Below are positions 34,504-45,887 of a stretch of DNA of 64,000 nt, piece after piece. The DNA is from Flaccisagitta enflata. Its lineage: Eukaryota; Chaetognatha; Sagittoidea; Aphragmophora. The notes beneath the pieces are model-generated. The model was not told the DNA's origin, did not search any database, and worked only from the letters and a program-made list of their open reading frames with translations. Each line of letters begins with the position of its first letter. The stretch's first letter is position 1. The DNA lies in contig OZ231126.1 of NCBI GenBank assembly GCA_965153355.1, positions 88,660,001 through 88,724,000 on the forward strand, read 5' to 3'. The position numbers and the translations under genes were made by a program.

Positions 34504-36099
34504 TTATTGTTGTAGTCCAGAGGCGGAGGGACATGCTGATAATGTCGATGATTCATTGGGAAGAGGGAGGGTTTTTTTCAGGATCAATTTGTCACAATGT
34601 GGATGATGACTAGGTTCATCACAATCACAATGAGTATCATCACAATACGGATCACAGCTAGGGTCATGATGAAGAGGACCATCATTACTTTTAGGATCAC
34701 AACGAAGATCATCATCACAGTTAGGATCACAGCTAGGATCACAACGAGGATCATCATCATCACAGTTAGGATCACTACTAGGACCATCACTATGAGGATC
34801 ACATTCATGGCGGGCGTTGTGTTTAGAAGGAGCCGATGCTGCAACCGCAGCCGTTGACGTAATTTCCGAAGGCGTACGTGTTTTTTGTGACGCCGTTGAG
34901 GTTGTTAGTGACGCCGTTGACGTTGTTTGCGATAGCGTGGAAGTTCTTTGTGACGCCGTTGACGTTGTTCGCGATGGCGTTGACGGTGTAATCATCGGCG
35001 TCGACTTTGTTTGAGTCTGCGATAACGACGTCACGGACGAAATCGTCGATAATGATGTCGAGGATACAGGCGCACCCGCTACCACTGTCGTTGCCGTCGT
35101 CATCGCCGTCGTCGTCACCGTCGTCGTCACCGTCGTCGTCACCGTCGTCGTCGCCCTCGCCGTCGTCACAGAGGTTTCGTCGGCATCATCGTTGCCAACA
35201 AGCGCTGCCGAGTCACAGGCGTTAGCTCCTTCGCAGATAACGGTTCTAAGCGGAGATGACGATCGTTGGTTGGGACTAGTGGTGCTTACATAGACGAGTT
35301 TAGCAGCGAAAGGAGAGGAGGAAGAGGAGGAAGAAGAGGAATAAGACGAGGGTGATGATGTTGGATTAGTCGTTGGTGTTGTTGCGGTCATTGTTAGCAC
35401 TATGGACTGTTGCACGAAAGGGAAGGAGGAGGTTGAGGAGGTGAACGGAAGAAGGTCAATTTCGGCTTGTGGTGGTGGAGGAGGAGCAGGAAGAGCGGTA
35501 GAAAGAGATTGAGGAGTCAGCCAAGTGGTCTCTATTTGAGGATGAGAAGATAAGGGAGGCTTTTTGTCTTTGTAACGGACACTTGTTGATGACGATGATG
35601 AGGAAGATGATGACGGAATTGTCTCTTCTCCGACAATTAGAGGAAGAGAAGCAGAGAAAGCTGAGAAAGCAGGTGAAGAAGGAGGAGTAGGAGAAGAAGC
35701 AGAAACAGGAGAAGTATGGTGAGAAGGAGAAGAAGAAGAAAGATGCGAAGATACATGATGACTAGTAGAATGATTTTTGACGTGGGATTCGTTAGTAATA
35801 TTTATTGCGGTGGATTTTGGTTGAGATGTTGTCGACAAAGATGGTTGGTTCGAGGACGTGGTCGACGACATCATCATCGTCGTCGTCGTCATCGTCGTCG
35901 TCAGTGGTGTGATCGTCGTCGTCGTTGTGTGCAAAATTTGATTATGATGACTATCTTGAAGACAGGTTGTAGTAGCGATAAATTCAGGGTCGGCGGAAAC
36001 AACATTAGGATCATTTGTTAACGATGACGACGCAGCTACAGATGGCGTGTCCTGCCTGTGCTGCAAATGCTGTTGAAGTCGCTGTTGTCCATGTTCTGG

Positions 36100-36185
<86 letters not shown>

Positions 36186-36463
36186 GACTAGAGGGTTCAA
36201 CAGAACTAAACAGCGACGGGCTGGAGGGAAATTTCCGGATAAGGGATTGCGAGCAGTGGATACCCGTCCTTCCTCCGGCGATGCAATCCGTGCCAATCAC
36301 GCCGGGCATGCCAGTCATGGGATTGAAAGTGGTGTCGGTTGTGGTGGTAGCGGTGTTATTATAAGAGTCACACCAATTTGCCATTTCAACTGGCAGGAGA
36401 TCCGCGCGACTGCTCGTTTCGATTGAAAGCAACTGCTGCTGGTCGTGCTGTTGTTGTTGATGG

Positions 36464-36534
<71 letters not shown>

Positions 36535-38201
36535 ATGGTGTTGTTGTTGTTGTTGTTGTTGTCGACAATTCATGGACAACTGAATGAGCAACTTCTGTTC
36601 GCCGCAGTTGGTACACTGCAGCACGGCCGCATTCCCCGTATGTCGTTGCAACAACGTCGACAGCGTCAACGCCGCCGCTGAGGAAGGAGGAGGAGGCGCC
36701 GACGGCGCAGCGGCAGCCATGGAGGATGAGAAGGACGGGGTCACGACAACAGCGCCGGCGGTCGATGAAAAACACGGTGACATCGCCGATGAAGAGGAAA
36801 ATGGCGTCGCGTTCTGGTCACTATCACCACCCCTTCCGTTGTCCCAACCCAATGCAAAACCGACGGGATGATGCGCACTCTCTACCTTATTGACACCGTC
36901 GCCATTTTTGGACGCCTTGGCTGTTCGTGTTTTGGCAAGAAGATTCATATCATCATCATCACCATCATCATTGTCAATGGTCACAGCCACGATTGGGAGA
37001 TATTTTTGGTCGCCGACGAGCTTCTTGCTGTCTCTCTTGTCCTTCTCCTTCTTCTCCTTCTCCTCCTCATCGTCATCATCACTATCATCCTCGCTATCAT
37101 CGTCAAAATCATCCTGATGATTGTCATTGTTGTTGTTGTTTTTTTTTGGACGTCTTTTCCCTCGACGAAGAAGATGAGAAGTCGCCAAATGAGATGCTAA
37201 TTTCGAAGATGAGGTGATTGAAGAGGAGGAGGAGGAGGAGGAGATGGAGAGGGGCGAAGACGGAGTATAAGAAGGGAGACTCTGATAATTGTGATGATTA
37301 TTTCGCTCGCCATGACTGCATCCATGTTGTTGTTGATGATTATGATGACGATGATGGTGACGATGATGACGATGATGATGACGATTCGGAAGAATACTCT
37401 TCCTGGCGTATTTGTTGGATGAGCCGTTTGTCTTTTTCATCTTGTTGTCTATCTCTTCCGTCGGCATCGGCACCTCAACCGGAGCCGAAGGTGCAGTAAA
37501 AACTGGAACCGGAGCCAAAGTTGCGGTTAAAGCTGGAACCGGAGCTGATGGTGCTGGTAAAACTGGAACTGGAGCCAAAGGTGCAATGAAAACTTCCGCC
37601 GCGTCACATTGTTGCTGTGGTGATCGTTTTTGTTTTCGGTTCCAATTTTGTTTCGATCGATTTAGATGAGACCGATGAAGAAATGAATGATGAGGCTGAT
37701 GCGGTTCAATAAATTCGTTGTCATCGTCGTCGTCGTTGACAAATCCTACAACATCGTCGTCATCATCGTTATAATCATCTTTGTTGTTTATTTGGGTTGA
37801 CGCTAAGCCTAAGGCAGACGCTGAGTTTGATGGCCCCGACGAACCCGACAACGAAGATGAAGACGACGACGACGACGACGATGAAGAAGAGAGCAGTAAG
37901 GATAAGGTCGACGTGGAGGATAAGGGACGCTCAACTGTTGGATCATGATGAGGGAGTGGAGGAGACGAGGGAGGATGAGGAAGAGGAGGAGGAGACGAGG
38001 GTGGAGGATGAGGAGTTGAATGAGTTTTTACTATTGAAGATCGATTATGATGATAACGATGATTAAGACGATGAGGAAGATGATGATGATGTTCTTGAGG
38101 TGTGGTTTGAGTCAGTACATTTTCAACATGGGTGTCAGTTCGCATCGACGCAACGCCACCTCCAAAACCGCCGTCATCGGGTTTTTTGTTCACTATGATG
38201 A

Positions 38202-38259
<58 letters not shown>

Positions 38260-38454
38260 ATTATTATTACTACTGTTGTTGTTTTTATTGATTTCGATTT
38301 GATCAGGTCTATTTTTCTCGTCATCATCAAAATCAGGCGTCGCTTTTTTTGTATTCAATGTTGTCATTGTCATGGGGGAACCATGGTCGAAATTATAGTT
38401 TTTGTTGTGGTTACTGTTGTTATTATTGTTTATTTGTTTGTTTTTGGTATTTAT

Positions 38455-38516
<62 letters not shown>

Positions 38517-38995
38517 GGAGTCTTTCACAGCCAAGTTTACATTTCGAAGAATCGACGTTTTTTTCCTCAATCCTGATATTGTCCGTATTTCCGTATCTGA
38601 CCGTAGCAGCGCACACGTCCATACATCCACCGTCAGATGAGCGGACACACTGACAGGTGCAAATTGGCGATGCGGTGGAGAAAGATTCAGCGTTCCGTTC
38701 ATCTGATCCGCTTCTGGCATCGTTTTTATCTTCGCCGTCGTCATCGTCGTTGCGTCCTGTGGTATTTTGGCTTTCCAAATCATCCAGCGATGCTATCGTT
38801 ATTTTCGTCGTCGTCGTCGTCGTCGTCTTTGTCGACGTCGTCGTCGTCGTCGTCGTCATATTTGGCAATGAGGCCAAGCAGGCAATCGCCGTTGTGGCGG
38901 CGGTGGCGGCGGTGGCGGCGTTGGTGCGGATGTTTTGTAAAGTGGCAGACGGGCATGAGTTTTGACAGATGGCATCGTTGGTGGTGGCTGATGTA

Positions 38996-39036
<41 letters not shown>

Positions 39037-39345
39037 AGCGGCGGTTGTGGAGACGTTGATTGACTTCGTGGCCGCGTCAATTGAATGACATCGAATGATC
39101 GCGTCCGCAGAAGCGCCGCAATTCGAGCTTAAAGTCGGCGTCGCCGTCGATGTCGGCGTCGGTGTCGGTGTCGGGGCAGCGCAGGCTGGCGCAGAGATCT
39201 TCCCTGTGGAGAAGAGGAGGAGGAGGAGAAGGCGAAATGTATGAATTAGATGTACTGACATTTGTTTAATAGAAAATACAAAATCTCGCTCCCTCACAAT
39301 ATCAGAAAGACAAGCAGACAGCCAGACAGATAGTATGACAGACAT
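34504..39345 (-). CDS. Large low-complexity protein, terminal exon, probably extracellular
   Basis: An open frame of 1613 codons. Two starts are possible. ATG at 39261 gives MSVHLIHTFRLLLLLLFSTG, which looks like a signal peptide. Alternatively the same bases form a pyrimidine tract ending CTTCTCCACAG, a good acceptor putting the exon start at 39203. Regions in order: Thr/Pro repeats, Ala run (about 102-115), Thr runs (164-180), acidic patch, a Cys cluster (229-273, CTCQC and CKLGC), poly-Gln, poly-Asn, His/Pro/Ser-rich, APV repeats, acidic, CTNCGEQ, poly-Gln (29), Thr/Ser-rich, and Cys/Asp repeats (CDPSCDPNCDDD) before GLQQ and TAA. An AATAAA follows 17 bp later. No family recognised. The homopolymers follow trinucleotide arrays, so much of the length may be slippage. 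Confidence 0.55.
36100..36186. repeat. (TTG)29 array encoding poly-Gln
   Basis: Twenty-nine in-frame CAA codons on the minus strand; the homologous array in copy A (17404-17430) has nine. Confidence 0.95.
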
Positions 39346-39650
39346 TATCAGAAATGACGCTTGTTAGTTGGGGGAGGGGGAATGACCATGAAAAGGTTTG
39401 ATGAAAAACAAAACAGACCGTCTCGTGAAACGCATTTGAAAAAGTCAAACATTTCTTTGACTCCCTTCATGGTAGAAGTGATGTAAACAACTTTTTTTAA
39501 AAGACTTTCTCACTCGGTGTTACTCTTCTTTGTTGAAAATTGAGTCTGATTAGACGTTGATTTATTCGCTTTCTGACATAGCTCAAGTCCCTCATTATCT
39601 CACACCCACACTGTCTTTCGCGGGCCGGGCTACTTATAGTTCTCTCTTTT
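39346..39650. other. 5' flank of the large exon, nothing recognised
   Basis: This is intron if the acceptor at 39203 is used, or promoter region if the ATG at 39261 is used. No TATA box or upstream exon could be supported. Confidence 0.35.
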
Positions 39651-39653
39651 TAC

Positions 39654-40150
39654 AGCCGGAGATCCTGGGAAAGCTCATTTCTGAGCTTTTGCTTTTTTTG
39701 CGTTTTTTTCTTAATTTCCCATAGCCATACATCCTCATCGAGTGGACTAATTCTTTTTTTTAGAGAATTTTTGGGCAACAGCTATGTGGTAGAGAAAAAC
39801 TGGGATGTAGGTATGGATTTTTACCTTTTTTTTTCGATTGGAGAAAAAATGAGAGGTGGAAATCGCGAACTTGGCACCCTTCGATTTTTTTCATTTTTCA
39901 CTCATGGATAGATTTTGGGGTGAGGAATTCATTTAGATTGTAAAATCACCTACAAGTCTTCAAGAAATAGGCTAAAATAAGCTTATTAATTGATAAAAGC
40001 TCAAAAATGAGCTTTTTGAGCCAATAGCTCAACTCTGAGCTCCTGGCCAGGTAACGAACTCAAAAAGCTCATTTCTGAGCCTTTCAAAAGCTCAAAGTTA
40101 AGCTTTTTCTGAATGAGCGTCACTCTAAGCTACTGCTGGCAAGATTTACT
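39654..40150 (+). mobile_element. GAGCTTTT-rich repeat, copy 1
   Basis: Starts ACAGCCGGAGATCCTGGGAA, then AGCTCATTTCTGAGCTTTTG, and carries many AGCTCA/TGAGCT palindromes up to about 40130. An inverted copy lies at 43170-43640, with the same block order (CCATACATCCTCATCGAGTG, TCTTCAAGAAATAGGC). Confidence 0.7.
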
Positions 40151-40928
40151 TAAAACACTCTGGACGACTTTACTTGATACTGCAGAAAGCCTAAGAATGG
40201 GCAGCGGGAAAGATACCGGAGGGCAGATGGGTTTGTGGGCATTGATATGATATTGACAAAATTGAAGTCAGGACAGACCATCCAGCGGACCAACAAAATG
40301 GGGATTTAACAAATATGTACGAGCCGAAAAAGAACTAACATTTTTGTAAGTTTTCATTTGCTGTGACCGTCCCATCCGTCCATCTGTCTACTGACAGTTC
40401 CGGTCAATTGTGGGTCACGCTCAAGTTGGAATGTGTCAAAAAATTGCATTTTATAAGCTCTGATCCTGCACGGGGTCTTTGAAGCTGGTATAACTTTTAG
40501 AAAATGTTTGGACCCCGAGACTATGTTTTTTCCATTATATATGTATTTCTGAGCAAATCCTGACCAAAAATGAAAAAATTGGTTGGGAAATTTTTGAAAT
40601 ATTGACATTTTATTCCTCCTCAAACTACAGGTCAATCAATTTGTTCATTTTTTGGACAATCCTTGTTTTTCTTGTAACTTTTTAACGAATTGAGCTAGAA
40701 ATGCCAGATTGGTCCCATTTAAGAGATATCCTCGAGGTTTTTCTAACCGTCACCAATTTTTTGTAAATCCGCTCAGAAATAACTGAATTATAACTTGTCA
40801 AACATGGGGGGTCAATTCTATGGAGATCTTTTTTAGGCTCTTGAAGTCTCCCATTTTCCAACAGATTCACTAGTTTTGCTTAGAACTTTTGAACAAATAA
40901 AGCTAGAAATACCAGATTGTTCCTTTTC
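40151..40928. other. Spacer with an imperfect internal repeat
   Basis: ACTTTTTAACGAATTGAGCT and CTAGAAATGCCAGATTG recur as ACTTTTGAACAAATAAAGCT and CTAGAAATACCAGATTG about 200 bp later (40677 and 40886). No coding support. Confidence 0.5.
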
Positions 40929-41266
40929 AAGTGCGTCCTTGCACATCTATAAGAGATCATGTTGGCCAGTCGGTTGGTTGGTTGGTTGGTTGGTCGGTCA
41001 CTCTAATGTTTGAAATGCGCAAAAAGGATGATTCTGACGTATTTCTTCATTCCTATTACCTTTCATGCCATTCCACATTCTTTTTCTGCCATTCATTCAT
41101 TCATTCATTCATTCATTCATTCATTCATTCCTTCATTCATTATTTCATTCCTTCATTCATTATTTCATTCATTCATTGTTTCATTCACTCATCAAAAGCG
41201 TTCATTCACTAATTCCTAATAAAGCCTTAACTGGCCTTAACTGGCCTTAACTTGGCCTTGTTTTTT
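40929..41266 (+). mobile_element. H2-type element with ATTC core
   Basis: 5' GTGCGTCCTTGCACATCTAT then AAGAGATCATG, a GGTTGGTTGGTTGGTCGG core, an (ATTC)n block at 41090-41190, and a 3' end with repeated TTAACTGGCC and GGCCTTGTTTTTT. Confidence 0.6.
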
Positions 41267-41452
41267 TTTTAAGAATTTTTCAAGATATTTTCAACTGTTA
41301 TCAATTTTTTCATGAGCCTGTTGAAAAACGAAATGAGTCCTGACTTGTCAAGCATGAGCGATGTCCCACCACCACCTTTTTTCACAGTCTGATTCTTACT
41401 TTAAATGCATCCTTGGACGCTAACATCTGTTTAGGAGGCTTCATGTCTTTTT

Positions 41453-41935
41453 GAGCAGAGTTCTCAAAGGGCCAATGTCCTGTAGGACACAGGGGTGAAT
41501 TTCTGTCTGTCCCTCTGTCTGTATGTATGTCCATCCCCCTCCCCCCAACGCCCCTCTCAATTCAGCCATCTGAGACCCCAAATCAGCCATCTCAGGCCCA
41601 AAATCAGTCCTCTCAGGCACAAAGCTCAGCCCTGCCAGGCCCAAGATCAGACCTCTTAGGCCAAAAATTTGCTCTCTCAAGCCCAAAATCAGCCCAATGA
41701 AGCCCTAAATCAGCCTTGTCAGGCCCAACCATTTCAGGCCTATAATCAGCCGCCTCAAACCTAAAATCCCTCATCCCTGACCTCATTTCAGCCCTTGGAC
41801 CCCCCAAATCAGCCCCTTCGTGCTTCGTTACTGTGCTCCAATCAATCAAATCAGCCCTTAATTGTGCCTTCTCATGATGTCTGGAAATAAACCCGTGTCC
41901 TACAGGACATCTGCCCCTTGTGGCTGCTGCCCTGC
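41453..41935. mobile_element. F4 foldback element with 20-bp core repeats
   Basis: The left end has GGGCCAATGTCCTGTAGGAC, then ACAGGGGTGAA; the right end mirrors it (GTGTCCTACAGGACATCTGC, then GGCTGCTGCCC). Between them are irregular repeats of the type AAATCAGCCNTCTCAGGCCC. See 51501-52041 and 60765-61306 for better-preserved members. Confidence 0.65.
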
Positions 41936-42435
41936 TCTCACTCCACTTCTTCAGCTGATCACTCCAGGCAGGGCATCTTGTACTGCTGCCATGTGTGTTC
42001 CTTGGATGACTGGTTGTTCATCTGTTCTTTGGGCAGCGGCCCTGAAGGGGACCAAATCCGTGGGGACTTTCCTCAGCTTTCTGTATTTCTGCCTGTCCAT
42101 TTATTTATTCGGGCCTCTCAGGCGTCCCAGGTCTCAAATCAAGCCTCATATGCCTCTTATTTGCCCCCTCAAGCTTCAAATTAACCCTCAAGCTTCAAAC
42201 CTGTGCTTTCAAGCCTCAATTCAACCCTCTAAAGCCTCAAATCTGCCCTCTTAGTCCTTAAACCAATCTTCCCAGGCCTTATATCAGTGCTCTCAGACCT
42301 CAAACCAGCCTTCTAGCATCAAATATTGTCTCAGGTACTAAATAAGCCCTTTTCGGCTTGAACAAACAAATGGACTGACAAATGAACTAAGCAGGGCAAT
42401 GGATATTGCTGACATCATAGAGTTAAGTCCCTCTC
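41936..42435. mobile_element. F4-type core with one recognisable end each side
   Basis: GGGCAGCGGCCCTGAAGGGG at 42033 is followed by CCTCAAATCAACCCTCT-type repeats. Then AAGCAGGGCAATGGATATTG (42390) is the mirror of the F4 outer motif at 60715. Boundaries are approximate. Confidence 0.45.
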
Positions 42436-42863
42436 TTACGGATTTCAGTCAAGGAATTTCTGTCATAGCCAATATTGGAAATGAAAGAAAATGAGTTTAA
42501 AGGACTAAGAAATAGCATCTGGTATAAGCAGAATTCTGTTAAAAGCGGGTCCATTGGAGCGGGGTTCAACTGTATTGCTTTGCAAAACTGTGAATATGAA
42601 TGAGGGGAAGCAGGGCAGCAAAGTTCAGTGGAACATATTTGTCGTAGAGCATTCTGCTTGGCGCCAAATCTAAAAGAGTTACAGTTAAAAACCTTTCTGA
42701 CAAAGCCCAAGGGAACCTGATATCTTTTCGTTATATGCGAATTTCGCTGCAGCCATGGCGGAACAATTGCTTGTATTTTAGTAGCTTGAACAACCATCAG
42801 AATTGTTTTGTTCATTAAAAACGACGACATAAAAGTAATGCAGTACAAAATGGCATATCATCA

Positions 42864-42864
<1 letters not shown>
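42436..42864. other. Spacer with an H3 internal fragment
   Basis: TATTTGTCGTAGAGCATTCTG and the following CTTGGCGCCAAAT (42638-42670) occur in H3 elements near 24030 and 46050. A 141-codon minus frame crosses this fragment and is not supported. Confidence 0.4.
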
Positions 42865-42865
<1 letters not shown>

Positions 42866-42930
<65 letters not shown>

Positions 42931-42952
42931 TTTCACACACACACACACACAT

Positions 42953-42986
<34 letters not shown>

Positions 42987-43010
42987 TTTCACACACACAC
43001 ACACACACAT
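42866..43010. repeat. (CA)n microsatellite with ATTTTC interruptions
   Basis: CA dinucleotides broken three times by the same CATTTTCACAC spacer. Confidence 0.97.
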
Positions 43011-43169
43011 CATCAAACTACACCATGATGGGTTGTTCTTCCCTTCAGAAGTCAAAAATCTCAGCTGTCTATCCTAACTGAGACCGTTTGAAGTTGAAAT
43101 TAGTTTTTTTTCGCTTTGGCGTTTTGCATTTGAGAAAATTTATTTCAACTTCCACTCAAAGGCGTCAAT

Positions 43170-43643
43170 AAAGACTAATCCCCAAAAAGCTTAACTTTGA
43201 GCTTTTAAAAAGCTCAGTAATGAGCTTTTTGAGTTCATTACTCAGCCAAGAGCTCAATGTTGAGCCTTTTGCTCAGAGAGCTCAATTCTGAGCTTTTATA
43301 TTTTAATTTATTTATTTTGGCCTATTTCTTGAAGACTTGTAGGTGATTTTACAATTTAAATGAATTCCTCGCCCCAAAATCTATCCATGAGTGAAAAATG
43401 AAAAAAATTGAAGGGTGCCAAGTTTGCGATTTCCACCTCTTATTTTTTCTCCAATCAAAAAAAAAGGTAAAAATCCATACCTACATCCCAGTTTTTCTCT
43501 ACCACATAGCTGTTGACCAAAAATTCTTTCAAAAAAAAGAATTAGTCCACTCAATGAGGATGTATGGCCGTGGGAAATTAAGAAAAAAACGCTAAAAAAG
43601 CAAAAGCTCAGAAATGAGCTTTCCCAGGATCTCCGGCTGTTTT
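43170..43643 (-). mobile_element. GAGCTTTT-rich repeat, copy 2 (inverted)
   Basis: Inverted relative to 39654-40150. It ends CTTTCCCAGGATCTCCGGCT followed by TTTT, where an H1 element begins immediately. Confidence 0.7.
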
Positions 43644-43857
43644 AGTCGCGTGCACGCGACTCTACAACCCGCTTTGTCCGTCGGTTGGTCGGTCGGTCGG
43701 TTGGTCGGTCGGTCGGTCGGTTGGTTGGTCACACTTTACTTTTTTTATGATTTTATTTCTTTGACCTCGCTGCTCCTGCCTAAATGGTCTGGTGACCTCA
43801 AATATGGCCCCTGCCCACCCACACGCGACTTCGGTAGCCGTGTATCCGGCCTTGTTT
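43644..43857 (+). mobile_element. H1-family element, AGTCGCGTGCA subtype
   Basis: 5' AGTCGCGTGCACGCGACTCT then CAACCCGC and GTCGGTTGGTCGG. The 3' side has CACACGCGACT, a GCCGTGTATCCGGC hairpin and TTGTTTT. The 5' end is identical to that of the expanded element at 3154. Confidence 0.75.
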
Positions 43858-43928
43858 TTCTTTCAATCTGAATCAGTTAATCTGGCAACCTTTGTATTTC
43901 TATTCCTGAGTATTTGCCTCTGTTTTTT

Positions 43929-43930
<2 letters not shown>

Positions 43931-43968
<38 letters not shown>
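43931..43968. repeat. (TC)n microsatellite
   Basis: About 19 TC units. Confidence 0.95.
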
Positions 43969-43969
<1 letters not shown>

Positions 43970-44059
43970 AATCGATCTTTTCAAAGAATCAAATGATCTG
44001 GTCAACAGTAACCGAAGTCAATTTTCAATGCTGTGTGTTTTATATATATATATATATAC

Positions 44060-44683
44060 CGGGTGGTCAAAAAAAAAGTGACCAAGCTAGAATTTTCTCC
44101 AATAGGTTTTGAATTTTTTCTATGAGGTAATATTTTAAAAATGAAGTATAGTGTAAAAAAAAAATATTTTTTTTTTCATTTTTTCAAACAAATAACTATA
44201 TAAATATAAAAAAGTAAAATGTTTGCATAGATTGGTAATAACATAGATATCAGCTAATTTGAAAAAACACATACCTTAACTAGGTCATGTCTAATATAAA
44301 CACAATTAATTGTAAGTCTCCGAGCTTTGGTTAAAGAGATTTGAATAGAAAACAAAAGAATGTTTTCAAGAATTATCCTTTGTTTTGTTGTATGCATGTA
44401 TTTTTAAATTTTTTCTTAGATTTTTTTCAAGGTTTTGAGTCTTCTTTACCTAAAAATGGTGAATCTATAAAAAATTTTTAGTTTTTATACGAAAAATTTT
44501 TTAAAAAAATCAAAGCGGTCCAATTGTAAATAGCTCAAAATATAAAAAAGATATACAGAAATTACAATAATGAAAAAAATTCTCCTGAACCATATCTTTT
44601 TAGCAAAAAAAGAATTTTTTCATAAACATTTTTTTATAAGAGATATAAGTAAACAAAAAAACCACATTTTTTTTGACCACCCG
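44060..44683 (+). mobile_element. MITE with CGGGTGGTC ends, copy 1
   Basis: Ends CGGGTGGTCAAAAAAAAAGT and mirror ACATTTTTTTTGACCACCCG. The interior is AT-rich and non-coding. It lies between two TA arrays. The second copy (45249-45884) is inverted and about 75% similar by eye. Confidence 0.7.
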
Positions 44684-44689
44684 TTATAG

Positions 44690-44776
<87 letters not shown>
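44690..44776. repeat. (TA)n microsatellite
   Basis: About 43 TA units next to the MITE end. Confidence 0.97.
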
Positions 44777-44780
<4 letters not shown>

Positions 44781-45248
44781 CAAAATAAGATGTGTCAGTG
44801 ACATGAAGCTAGTTTGTAAAAGAGATGTGCTGACTAGTTTTTTTCGTTTGATGAAGAAAACATGGATTGTGTGTGTCAAAATATTTTCGCCACAAAGGTT
44901 CTTCAGTGACAATACACTAAGACAACAAAGAAAAAAGGTAAAGAATTAAAATGAGTCAAATTTGAGTCGGGTTTGAGTCAAAAATAGACAATTTCAGTCA
45001 AATATAAGTCGAGTTTGAGACAAATAATGAACGAAATTTGAGAAAGATCGAAATTAAATCGAAATTGGAACGAATTTAGATCAAATAAGATCCATATTTT
45101 GATAAAATAAGAGTCAGACGGAATTTTCATTGGAAAGCCAAGCATAGACTAGAACCAAAAAAGTGAAAAGCTGCTCACTTTGAATACAATATATATATAT
45201 TGCATATTATATTATTATATTATATCATATTATATTATTATATTATTA
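44777..45248. other. Spacer, nothing recognised
   Basis: Contains a loose series of GAGTCAAATTTGAGTCGGG-like phrases (44945-45070) and a TAT-rich tract (45188-45248). Confidence 0.4.
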
Positions 45249-45884
45249 CGGGTGGTCAAAAAAAAGTGATTTTTTTGTTTTCTCATATCTTCTGTAAAAA
45301 AATATTGAAATTTAAACTTTTTTTTAGCTAAAAAGATATAAAGCAAGAGAATTTTTTTTTTATCATTGTGATTTTTATACTTTTTATACATTTCAAGTAA
45401 TATACTTTAAACTCAGATTTTGAACCACTTTGATTTTTTCTAATAATTTTTCGTATGAAAAGAAAAAATCATTTTATAGATTCATTATTCATAGTTTAGG
45501 ATAACTCAAAAACTGGTAAAAAACCTAACAAAAACTATGAAAATACAAACATACAACAAAACAAAAGATAATTCTGAAAAACATCCTTTTCTTTTCTATT
45601 CAAATTTATCCAACCAAAGCTTGGTGGCTTACAAATAATTGTGTTTATTTCAGATAGGACCTAATTATTATATGTGTTACTTAAAAACAACTGATTATCT
45701 ATATTATTACAGATCAATGCAAACATTTTACTTTTTTGTATTTTTGTAAGTATTCATTTTAAAAAATTTAAAAGATTGTTTTTCTCTATATATTCTACTT
45801 CATTTTTAAAATATCAACTTATAAAAAAAATTTCAAACTTGTTGGAGAAAAGGCTAGCTTTGTCACTATTTTTTTGACCTCCCG
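45249..45884 (-). mobile_element. MITE with CGGGTGGTC ends, copy 2 (inverted)
   Basis: Ends CGGGTGGTCAAAAAAAAGTG and TTTTTTTGACCTCCCG with TTA on both sides. A TTA duplication would suit PIF/Harbinger, while the end sequence is closer to Tc1/mariner; the superfamily is undecided. Confidence 0.7.
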
Positions 45885-45887
45885 TTA

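Noticed and set aside
36378-38653. Plus-strand Val/Leu/Cys-run frames
   Set aside because: Opposite-strand readings of the TTG/CAA and GTC arrays in gene 3.
42423-42848. 141-codon minus-strand frame
   Set aside because: It crosses an H3 fragment and has no recognisable domain, start context or splice signals.
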